Shown here: one piece after another, positions 51,745-58,875 of the stretch | Position numbering within the stretch: the first letter of the stretch is position 1 | Layout: each line of letters opens with the position of its first letter | Source: Lachnospiraceae bacterium | GTDB taxonomy: Bacteria; Bacillota; Clostridia; Lachnospirales; Lachnospiraceae | Direction: 5' to 3' | Assembly (NCBI GenBank): GCA_021201665.1 | Contig: JAJQEO010000039.1 | Location: 53,087 to 113,675, forward strand | Length of the DNA: 60,589 bases | Notes under the pieces: generated by a model | Seen by the model: only the letters and a program-made list of their open reading frames with translations | The model's database searches: none | Told to the model about the DNA's origin: nothing | Made by a program: the position numbers and the translations under genes

Positions 51745-52467
51745 ATGCAGATACGATTGGATAAATACCTGGCGGATGCCGGGATCGGGACGAGGAGCGA
51801 GGTAAAGAACCTCATAAAAAGGAAAGCCGTCACGATTAATGGAATCTGTGCCGCAAAACCGGAGACAAAGATTACTCCGAATGCAGATGAGATTGCCGTA
51901 AACGGAAGCCTGGTGGCAGCGCGCGGTTTGGTAACCTATATGCTGCATAAGCCGGCCGACTATGTCTGTGCGGTAAAGGATGACCGCTTTCCGACAGTGA
52001 TGGAGCTCGTGCCTCAAAACAGGGATCTGTTTCCGGTGGGCCGGCTGGACAAGGACACGGAAGGACTGCTTCTGATTACCAATGACGGCATGATGGCGCA
52101 CCGCATGCTTTCCCCGCGCAGCCATGTGGATAAAACATATCTGGCTGTGCTCGGCCGCCCTGCCGGGAAGGCGTATACTGATCTTTTTTCTGCGGGTGTG
52201 GATATCGGCGACGACACGCCGACCCTTCCGGCCAGATTTGTGATTTGTGATAAAGACAGTCAGGAGCTGTACTATTTGCCGGACGAATATCGTGCGTACT
52301 CTGATTCAGACCGCGTGGTTCTTTTAACCATCCAGGAGGGGCGGTATCATCAGGTAAAGCGGATGTTTCATGCCGTGGAAAATGAAGTACTCTATTTGAA
52401 ACGTCTGTCATTCGGCTCTCTGGTGCTGCCGATGTCTTTAAAAAAAGGCGAGGCTGTTCTTTTGTGA
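51745..52467 (+). CDS. rsuA: 16S rRNA pseudouridine synthase RsuA
   Basis: 240 residues from ATG 51745 behind GAGAGG. An N-terminal S4 RNA-binding domain (RLDKYLADAGIGTRSEVKNLIKRKAVTING) is followed by the synthase domain with GRLDKDTEGLLLITNDG, whose Asp is catalytic, and EGRYHQVKRMF. It would convert U516 of 16S rRNA to pseudouridine; related RluB/E-type targets cannot be fully excluded. The last codons and stop are repeated downstream. Confidence 0.9.
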   Translation: MQIRLDKYLADAGIGTRSEVKNLIKRKAVTINGICAAKPETKITPNADEIAVNGSLVAARGLVTYMLHKPADYVCAVKDDRFPTVMELVPQNRDLFPVGRLDKDTEGLLLITNDGMMAHRMLSPRSHVDKTYLAVLGRPAGKAYTDLFSAGVDIGDDTPTLPARFVICDKDSQELYYLPDEYRAYSDSDRVVLLTIQEGRYHQVKRMFHAVENEVLYLKRLSFGSLVLPMSLKKGEAVLL

Positions 52468-52568
52468 GCCGTTGGCAACTAAGGCCAGTCTAATTTTTGT
52501 GAGCTATTGGCAAGCTAAGGCGAGCCCATTCCCTATGAGACACAGGCTAGTATTAAGGCGAGTCCTTT
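52461..52568 (+). repeat. Copies of the rsuA 3' end including its stop
   Basis: TTTGTGAGCCGTTGGCAA-type units start at 52461, 52496 and about 52532 (periods 35 and 36). The TGAG containing the stop is kept in each copy while the rest drifts. Confidence 0.75.
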
Positions 52569-52655
52569 TTAATGCCGACGGACAAACCAGGACAGGCGGT
52601 ACCTGGAAAAACTGCCGGAAACGGCAAAAATCACGATGATTTAATTGCGCTTGTA

Positions 52656-52684
52656 TTGAAATTTTGCCGATAATGTTGTATACT
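52656..52684 (+). promoter_or_regulatory. Promoter of the first Fic gene
   Basis: TTGAAA (52656-52661), 17-base spacer, TATACT (52679-52684), 21 bases before ATG 52706. Confidence 0.7.
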
Positions 52685-52705
52685 GCCCCTCGGAGAACGT
52701 AGCAG

Positions 52706-53602
52706 ATGAAGTATTTGTCGGTAGCCGAGATGGCAAAGAAATGGAATATATCGGAAAGAAGCGTCAGGAATTACTGTGCCGGAGGGCGTATTCCTGAAGC
52801 TTTTTTAACGGGCAAAACCTGGAATATTCCCGAGACAGCCGTAAAACCAGGGCGGACGAATGCGCATAAGGAAGAACCGAAGACGCTGCTTGCAGTTCTA
52901 AAAAATGAGAAAGAAAGCGGGACGAAGGGCGGCATTTATCATAAGGTCCAGATTGACCTGACCTATAATTCCAACCACATGGAAGGAAGCAGGCTTACTT
53001 ATGACCAGACGCGGTATATTTACGAAACCAATACCATCTTTACGGATCAGGAAGGAATGAATGTGGATGATATTCTGGAAACGGCGAACCATTTTCGCTG
53101 TATAGATCTGATTATCGATCAGGCTCATTTACAGGTATCTGAGAAGCTGATCAGGCAGTTGCATCTGCTTCTCAAAACCGGAACCAGCGACAGCCGTAAG
53201 GACTGGTTTGCTGTCGGCGATTACAAGAGACTTCCCAACGAGGTGAGAGGAAAAGAGACGGCCGCTCCGGAAGAGGTTCCTGCAAAAATGAAGCGGCTGT
53301 TGGCCGAATACAATACATCTAAGGTCAGTAGTTTTGAAGAAATACTGGATTTTCATTACAGATTTGAGAGCATTCATCCTTTTCAGGACGGAAACGGCCG
53401 TGTTGGAAGGCTGGTCATGTTTAAGGAATGCCTGCGGAATGACATTGTGCCTTTTATTATCGAGGATGATCTGAAATTGTTTTATTATCGTGGTTTGTCC
53501 ACATGGCGGACGGAGAGAGGGTTCTTAAGAGATACCTGCCTGACTGCGCAGGACCGGTTTAAACGCTATCTTGACTATTTTCGAATAGGATATGATGAGT
53601 GA
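52706..53602 (+). CDS. Fic-domain protein with N-terminal helix-turn-helix
   Basis: 298 residues. Residues 1-45 form an excisionase/MerR-like helix-turn-helix (YLSVAEMAKKWNISERSVRNY). The Fic active site HPFQDGNGRVGR is complete, with catalytic His224. An inhibitory motif of the (S/T)xxxE(G/N) type, S89-N-H-M-E93-G94, lies in the helix before the core, as in self-inhibited class II Fic enzymes. Fic proteins attach AMP or other phosphate-linked groups to target proteins. The DNA-binding domain suggests autoregulation. A related protein without the helix-turn-helix is at 57761. Confidence 0.9.
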   Translation: MKYLSVAEMAKKWNISERSVRNYCAGGRIPEAFLTGKTWNIPETAVKPGRTNAHKEEPKTLLAVLKNEKESGTKGGIYHKVQIDLTYNSNHMEGSRLTYDQTRYIYETNTIFTDQEGMNVDDILETANHFRCIDLIIDQAHLQVSEKLIRQLHLLLKTGTSDSRKDWFAVGDYKRLPNEVRGKETAAPEEVPAKMKRLLAEYNTSKVSSFEEILDFHYRFESIHPFQDGNGRVGRLVMFKECLRNDIVPFIIEDDLKLFYYRGLSTWRTERGFLRDTCLTAQDRFKRYLDYFRIGYDE

Positions 53603-53675
53603 GATTCTGCATAAAGGAGAGGAAAGCGAAAGCTGTTATTATAGTTTTTAATCATAGAGAAGGGAGAATGAAACC

Positions 53676-54197
53676 ATGGAATTAACAGAAGGCGTTTTAA
53701 AAAGAAGAAGCATCCGTTTGTTTACGGAGCAGAAGATCACGGATGAGGATCTGCACACCATACTACGGGCGGGGATGACGGGCCCAAGCTGTGCAAACAC
53801 CCGCGACTGGAGCTTCCTGGTGGTACGCGATAAAGAGACGTTGAATAAGATGGCGGATGCCAATGGAAGACCAGCCGGACCGCTCCGCCATTGTGATGTG
53901 GGAATCCTGATTCTCGGAGATTTAGAACGTGCGTTTCCGCCGGCGAAGGAGTACTGGGTCATTGACGGCGCAATCGCGGGGCAGAATATGATTCTTGCAG
54001 CCGAGGGACTCGGGATCGGCTCTGTGTGGCTTGGCACCTGGCCGCAGATGGACCGGGTGGAAAAACAGAGAGAGCTGTTTTCCCTGCCGGATACGGTAGT
54101 GCCGCACTCGATTATAGCATTCGGCTATCCTGCTGAGGAAAAGAAGGGCGATCATCCGGACTACGAAGAGAGCCAGGTGCATTTTGAGCGGTGGTGA
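53676..54197 (+). CDS. Nitroreductase-family flavoprotein
   Basis: A 173-residue FMN-binding oxidoreductase. The N-terminal RRSIRLFTEQKITDEDLHTILRAGMTGPSCAN motif and the IDGAIAGQNMILAAEGLGIGSVWLGTW motif are characteristic, with GYPAEEKK near the end. Such enzymes reduce nitroaromatics or quinones with NAD(P)H; the natural substrate is unknown. AAGGGAG precedes the ATG. Confidence 0.9.
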   Translation: MELTEGVLKRRSIRLFTEQKITDEDLHTILRAGMTGPSCANTRDWSFLVVRDKETLNKMADANGRPAGPLRHCDVGILILGDLERAFPPAKEYWVIDGAIAGQNMILAAEGLGIGSVWLGTWPQMDRVEKQRELFSLPDTVVPHSIIAFGYPAEEKKGDHPDYEESQVHFERW

Positions 54198-54230
54198 TAT
54201 GGTGCGTCTTGATTGCTGGCGAAGAGGTAT

Positions 54231-54302
54231 GTTTTGAAATAAGTCAACCGCAATCTCGTTGGCTTTAGTCGAAGGGCAGTTCATTGTTGGCGAACGAGGC
54301 AG
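54231..54302 (+). repeat. Interspersed element TTTGAAATAAGTC, copy 2
   Basis: A 72-base block matching 27969-28040 over most of its length, again ending shortly before a gene start (MATE, 54363). The shared terminal stem GTTC/GAAC encloses different loops. Confidence 0.85.
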
Positions 54303-54362
54303 ACCTTATGACCGGTTTTAGAACGGCAGTGAGAGGAAAAATGGATTTTTGAGAGGAGTACT

Positions 54363-55784
54363 ATGCAGGACGAAAAAGGACAGCCAACAGAAGGACAGCC
54401 AACAGAAGGACAGTCAATCGAAGAACAGAAGGTTGAGCTTTTTGAGAGGACATCCATCCCGCGTGCGGTCATGAAGATGGCGGTCCCCACGGTGCTCAGC
54501 TCTCTTGTCATGGTGATTTATAACCTGGCGGATACGTATTTTGTGGGCATGCTGAATGATCCGGTGGAAAATGCCGCGGTCACACTGGCCGCGCCGGTGC
54601 TGTTGGCGTTTAATGCTGTCAATAATCTGTTTGGGGTCGGCGGCTCCAGCCTGATGAGCCGCTTCCTGGGGAAAAAGGAGTACGAGTCTGTGCGGAAAAG
54701 CTCCGCCATCAGCTTTTACTGTGCTTTGGCTTTTTCTGTTTTATTTTCACTGACAGCCGGAATTTTCCACGTGCAGCTGCTGGGAATTCTGGGAACCAGC
54801 AGTGACACTGCGGCGGCCACCTGGCAGTATCTGCGCTGGACGACCCTCTGCGGCGCGGTTCCGGCGATTCTGAACGTGGTCCTGGCCAATCTGGTGCGCT
54901 CGGAGGGTGCCGCCCTGCATGCAAGCATCGGAACCATGAGCGGCTGTCTGCTGAACATTCTCCTGGACCCGATTTTTATCCTGCCCATGGGACTGGGCAT
55001 GGGAGCCGCCGGAGCGGGACTGGCTACCTTTCTTTCCAACTGCGTGGCCTGTATTTACTTTTTTATCCTTTTGTGGGTGCGCCGCGGGAAGACTCTGGTG
55101 TGTGTGAATCCGCGCATGTTTGCTTTTGACACGGCGATCCTGAAAGGCATCTGCGCGGTCGGCGTGCCGGCCGCGATCCAGAATCTGCTGAACGTGACCA
55201 GCATGACGGTGCTGAACAACTTTACCTCCTCCTACGGCTCCAATGCGGTCGCCGCTATGGGAATTACCCAGAAAATTAACATGATCCCCATGTATATCGC
55301 GATGGGCGTCTCCCAGGGCATTATGCCGCTGGTCGGCTACAACTACGCCAGCGGGAACCGGGAACGCATGAAAAAGGCCATTACCTTCACCGCGAAAATC
55401 AGTGTTACATTCATGCTGCTGATGACGGTTGTTTATTTCGCGGGTTCGGAAAGGCTGATTCGCCTGTTTATGAAAAATGAAGAGGTAGTCGCCTATGGCG
55501 GCCGTTTCCTGAAGGGGATGTGTCTGGAGCTGGTATTTCTGAATGTCGATTTCCTGGCAGTGGGCGTGTTTCAGGCTTGCGGCATGGGAAGGAAGTCACT
55601 GGTATTTGCTATTTTAAGAAAGGTCGTGCTGGAGATACCGGCTCTGTTTTTACTGAACCGGATCTGGCCGCTGTATGGGCTTGCCTATGCCCAGCCTGGC
55701 GCGGAATTTGTGCTGGCGATTGCGGCGGTGGTTCTGCTGGGAAGGATTTTCCGGGAGCAGGAGCGTTCCGGAACCAGCTTGTGA
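54363..55784 (+). CDS. MATE-family multidrug/metabolite efflux pump
   Basis: 473 residues with twelve hydrophobic helices in two related halves (FERTSIPRAVMKMAVPTVLSSLVMVIYNLADTYFVGML begins the first). MATE pumps export cationic compounds using Na+ or H+ gradients. The cytoplasmic N terminus has three GQPTE-like five-residue repeats (15-base DNA repeats at 54378, 54393 and 54408), placed before the conserved core. GAGAGGAG precedes the ATG. Substrate unknown. Confidence 0.92.
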   Translation: MQDEKGQPTEGQPTEGQSIEEQKVELFERTSIPRAVMKMAVPTVLSSLVMVIYNLADTYFVGMLNDPVENAAVTLAAPVLLAFNAVNNLFGVGGSSLMSRFLGKKEYESVRKSSAISFYCALAFSVLFSLTAGIFHVQLLGILGTSSDTAAATWQYLRWTTLCGAVPAILNVVLANLVRSEGAALHASIGTMSGCLLNILLDPIFILPMGLGMGAAGAGLATFLSNCVACIYFFILLWVRRGKTLVCVNPRMFAFDTAILKGICAVGVPAAIQNLLNVTSMTVLNNFTSSYGSNAVAAMGITQKINMIPMYIAMGVSQGIMPLVGYNYASGNRERMKKAITFTAKISVTFMLLMTVVYFAGSERLIRLFMKNEEVVAYGGRFLKGMCLELVFLNVDFLAVGVFQACGMGRKSLVFAILRKVVLEIPALFLLNRIWPLYGLAYAQPGAEFVLAIAAVVLLGRIFREQERSGTSL

Positions 55785-56254
55785 CGGCAGTGACTCATAT
55801 GCTGCTTTCGTCTGCAAATGATATGGCTGGCATGCCTGATTCGACCACGAATTTTTCTGCACACGTGTTGTCCCCTTTAAATGGCAAAGGATTGCTTAAG
55901 TAAATATCCGGCAATGCTCCGGGACTGTGCGGAAAATACGAAGACCAGAGCATAAGGAAGGATTGCAAAAAACAGCGCGAATGTGCCGCGCAGCAAAAAA
56001 TGCACTGCAAAAGCCTGTAAAATACATGAAAACCCCAGATTCCATCTTGCGGTAACAGGAAATTTCTGCTATACTGCTGTGCGGGAAAATCTGGTTTGCT
56101 CGTATGAGAGACGGACATTCAAGGACATTCCACATTCCACATCCGCTTCGCGAATATGGGAGAAGAACGTTTTTATATCCGATTGAATAGGTTCCAGATT
56201 TTCGGATTTTCACAGAGTGAACAACTACAGACAGAAATTCAGGAGGAATTTACA
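55785..56254. other. Spacer between MATE and PPi-PFK genes
   Basis: No gene is supported. TGCCGCGCAGCAAA (about 55983) is shared with the region at 58509. A promoter lies at 56047-56075, leaving a leader of about 170 bases. Confidence 0.5.
56047..56075 (+). promoter_or_regulatory. Promoter of the PPi-PFK gene
   Basis: TTGCGG (56047-56052), 17-base spacer, TATACT (56070-56075) with TG one base upstream (extended -10). Confidence 0.65.
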
Positions 56255-57502
56255 ATGAAAGGAAATATTGTAGTAGGCCAGTCCGGCGGCCCGACAGCGG
56301 TGATTAATTCCAGCCTCGCGGGCGTTGTGAGCAAGGCGAGAGAGCTTGGCGTTGAGAAGATTTATGGTATGCATCACGGCATCCAGGGCTTTTTGAATGA
56401 GGACCTGGTGGACATGAGCGAGTACATTAAGGAAGACAAGGACATCGAGCTTCTGAAGAGAACGCCGTCAGCTTTCCTGGGCTCCTGCCGTTACAAGCTG
56501 CCGAAGATCGAGGGCAACGAGGCGGTTTACGACAAGATTTTTGAGATTCTGGAGAAGTATAATATCGAGTGCCTGTTCTACATCGGAGGCAATGATTCGA
56601 TGGATACGATCAAGATGCTTTCTGATTACGCGGCGCTTAAGGGCAAGACCCAGCGATTCATGGGCGTTCCGAAGACGATAGACAATGACCTGCCGATCAC
56701 GGACCACTGCCCGGGCTACGGTTCTGCAGCGAAATACATCGCGACATCTTTAAAAGAAGTCATCCGCGATAACGCGAGCTTCGGCATTGAGAAGCCGACC
56801 GTGTGTATCGTAGAGATCATGGGGCGCAACGCCGGCTGGCTGACTGCTGCCGCTGCACTTTCGAGAGACGAGGACTGCGAAGGTCCGGATATGATCTACC
56901 TGCCGGAAGCCACCTTTGATATGGATGATTTCCTGGCGAGAGTGAAAGATCTCGCGGTGAAGAAGAGTTCCGTGGTAATCGCGGTGTCTGAGGGCATCAA
57001 GATCGCGGATGGCCGCTTCGTGTGCGAGCTGGGCGCGGGTTCGGACTATGTGGACGCGTTCGGACACAAGCAGCTCTCCGGCTGCGCGGTTGTCCTGGCG
57101 AATAAGATTGCGGCGGAGACTGGCCTCAAGACTCGCGCGATCGAACTTTCTACCCTGCAGAGAGCGGCGACTCACATCGCGTCTCTGAACGATATCAATG
57201 AAGCATTCAACGTAGGCTATCTGGCATGCAAGGCTGCTGATGAGGGTCAGACCGGCATGATGATCACGATTGATGTAAAGGAGCGCAGCCCGTATCAGGT
57301 TGGCTACAGCATCTATGACATCCATGCGATCGCAAACGTAGAGAGACCGGTTCCGGCTGAGTGGATTACCAACGACGGCACAGACATCGGCGAAGGATAT
57401 GTCGAATACGCGCGTCCGCTGATCCTTGGCGAGCTGACACCGTTGATGGTGAACGGTGTGCCGAAGCATCTTGTGCTGAACCGCAGCTCCTACAGAAAAT
57501 AA
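56255..57502 (+). CDS. PPi-type 6-phosphofructokinase
   Basis: 415 residues from ATG 56255 (AGGAGGA upstream). It would phosphorylate fructose-6-phosphate. The phosphate-donor loop reads GGND (111-114) instead of the ATP-type GGDG, and the substrate motif is PKTIDND (about 139-145) instead of PGTIDND; both are hallmarks of pyrophosphate-dependent or group-II enzymes. MGRNAGWL and the C-terminal VERPVPAEWI are typical. PPi use is inferred from these residues. The frame from an upstream codon at 56156 is not needed. Confidence 0.92.
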   Translation: MKGNIVVGQSGGPTAVINSSLAGVVSKARELGVEKIYGMHHGIQGFLNEDLVDMSEYIKEDKDIELLKRTPSAFLGSCRYKLPKIEGNEAVYDKIFEILEKYNIECLFYIGGNDSMDTIKMLSDYAALKGKTQRFMGVPKTIDNDLPITDHCPGYGSAAKYIATSLKEVIRDNASFGIEKPTVCIVEIMGRNAGWLTAAAALSRDEDCEGPDMIYLPEATFDMDDFLARVKDLAVKKSSVVIAVSEGIKIADGRFVCELGAGSDYVDAFGHKQLSGCAVVLANKIAAETGLKTRAIELSTLQRAATHIASLNDINEAFNVGYLACKAADEGQTGMMITIDVKERSPYQVGYSIYDIHAIANVERPVPAEWITNDGTDIGEGYVEYARPLILGELTPLMVNGVPKHLVLNRSSYRK

Positions 57503-57629
57503 TCGGTTCCCTGATACTATAGCTGAAATAGAGCATCTGCAATGAGATTATCTTTGGCGGTGCAGGCGCCAGTGACGCCCGACAGGCACCGACCGGAGCA
57601 AAACAGAGAGGATTTTTTACCGCAGATAA

Positions 57630-57660
57630 TAATACCCCGTGGCTTGCTGCGGGGTATATT
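57630..57660 (+). terminator. Terminator-like hairpin after PPi-PFK
   Basis: TACCCCG (57633-57639) pairs with CGGGGTA (57650-57656). Only a short T-rich tail follows. Confidence 0.55.
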
Positions 57661-57669
57661 TCACTTGAT

Positions 57670-57711
57670 AAGAAAGCTCGTAGCTGTGGAGGTACTGAAC
57701 AGTTACGAAGG
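57670..57711 (+). repeat. Interspersed hairpin element GTAGCTG/CAGTTAC, copy 2
   Basis: Matches 40150-40191. The stem is 57680-57686 with 57700-57706; an A-to-G change keeps pairing through a G-U. It ends 50 bases before the second Fic gene. Confidence 0.8.
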
Positions 57712-57760
57712 TTTTTCGGACTTTCCTGCCGGATGAATACAGAGCTGGAGGTGAAAGCAC

Positions 57761-58504
57761 ATGACTGACTGTTCCCGGTTTACTGCTTTTCTGAAAGAGC
57801 GTTTTATAATAGAACGGAAGAAATCTGACCGCTCCGGAGTTTATGCTTATACGCAGAGGCTACTGGCCTATAACTCTAATAGGATCGAAGGAAGTACGCT
57901 GACGGAGGAGCAGACGGCTTCTTTGTTCGATTATGGCACGCTTCCGAGCTCCGATGATGATTACCGCGCTAAGGATGTGGAGGAGATGAATGGTCATTTC
58001 CTCATGTTCAATAAAATGTTGGACACCATGGATGAACCGCTGACGCAGAGCCTGATTAAAAAATTTCATTACGAACTGAAGTCCGGCGTTTTTGAAGATC
58101 GGGCAAATGGCTATGCTATTGGAGATTATAAAAAGAGGCCAAACATTATTGGAATGTATCCGACTGTGAGACCAGAAAATGTGCCGGGGGAAATGGAGAA
58201 GCTGCTTGCCTGGTATCAGGAACAGTCCGTGAATCTGGCGGTACTCGCTGAATTTCACGCAAGATATGAGAGTATTCACCCATTTCAGGATGGGAATGGC
58301 CGTACCGGACGAATGATTCTGTTCCGGGAATGTCTGAAAAATGAAATCTGCCCGGTGGTGATCGAGGACGCGAAGCGGAGTTATTATCTGGAAGGGCTAA
58401 AAGAGTTTCGTGAGAAAAAGACTGTGACAAAACTGAAAGAATTTTTTGCAGAAGAGCAGGAGTTTTATTATAAAAGAGCAGAATATTTTTTTGAGCAGGA
58501 ATGA
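57761..58504 (+). CDS. Self-inhibited Fic-domain protein
   Basis: A 247-residue Fic enzyme with active site HPFQDGNGRTGR (His173) and an N-terminal inhibitory motif S39-N-R-I-E43-G44 within LLAYNSNRIEGSTLTEEQT. It lacks the helix-turn-helix of the first Fic protein but is otherwise of the same subfamily (GDYKKRPN, ARYESIHPF). It may AMPylate an unknown target; no antitoxin gene is adjacent, consistent with intramolecular inhibition. AGCTGGAGGTG precedes the ATG. It is preceded by an interspersed hairpin element. Confidence 0.9.
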   Translation: MTDCSRFTAFLKERFIIERKKSDRSGVYAYTQRLLAYNSNRIEGSTLTEEQTASLFDYGTLPSSDDDYRAKDVEEMNGHFLMFNKMLDTMDEPLTQSLIKKFHYELKSGVFEDRANGYAIGDYKKRPNIIGMYPTVRPENVPGEMEKLLAWYQEQSVNLAVLAEFHARYESIHPFQDGNGRTGRMILFRECLKNEICPVVIEDAKRSYYLEGLKEFREKKTVTKLKEFFAEEQEFYYKRAEYFFEQE

Positions 58505-58694
58505 CCTATGCCGCGCAGCAAAGGTCTGTGCCCACGATTTTCCAGGAAAATCGCGGTACGCAATGAGTGCCTTGTGGCATAAACACACAAAGTGTTTTTC
58601 ATATCTGTCCGTAAAAAAATACAAAAAACGGCAGGACGACATTTTCTTTTCAAAGAATATGCACAAAAAAATCAAAAAACAGACAAGGATATTC
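58505..58694. other. Spacer with palindromes before ppdK
   Basis: CGATTTTCC (58535-58543) and GGAAAATCG (58545-58553) form a near-perfect palindrome, enclosed by TATGCC (about 58507) and GGCATA (about 58574-58579). No T-tract, no gene. Confidence 0.5.
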
Positions 58695-58722
58695 TTGACT
58701 GTCATTGGAAATATGTTACAAT
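58695..58722 (+). promoter_or_regulatory. Promoter of ppdK
   Basis: TTGACT (58695-58700), 16-base spacer, TACAAT (58717-58722) with an upstream TG (extended -10). Confidence 0.75.
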
Positions 58723-58775
58723 CAACATATGGATGAAGATTAGATATCCAAATGGGAAAGCCAAAGCTGCGGAAG

Positions 58776-58824
58776 CAGCCGACGCGAAATGACAGGGATT
58801 GCGGGTGCGTCCTCTGTCCGGCTG
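58776..58824 (+). promoter_or_regulatory. Structured segment in the ppdK leader
   Basis: CAGCCG (58776-58781) pairs with CGGCTG (58819-58824), enclosing GACAGGGA paired with TCCTCTGTC. It lies in the 150-base leader before ATG 58876. Regulation is speculative. Confidence 0.4.
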
Positions 58825-58875
58825 CATTCAAAGAGACAGGTCTTTCCCGAAAAAAATTCAGGAGGAATAGGAAAC

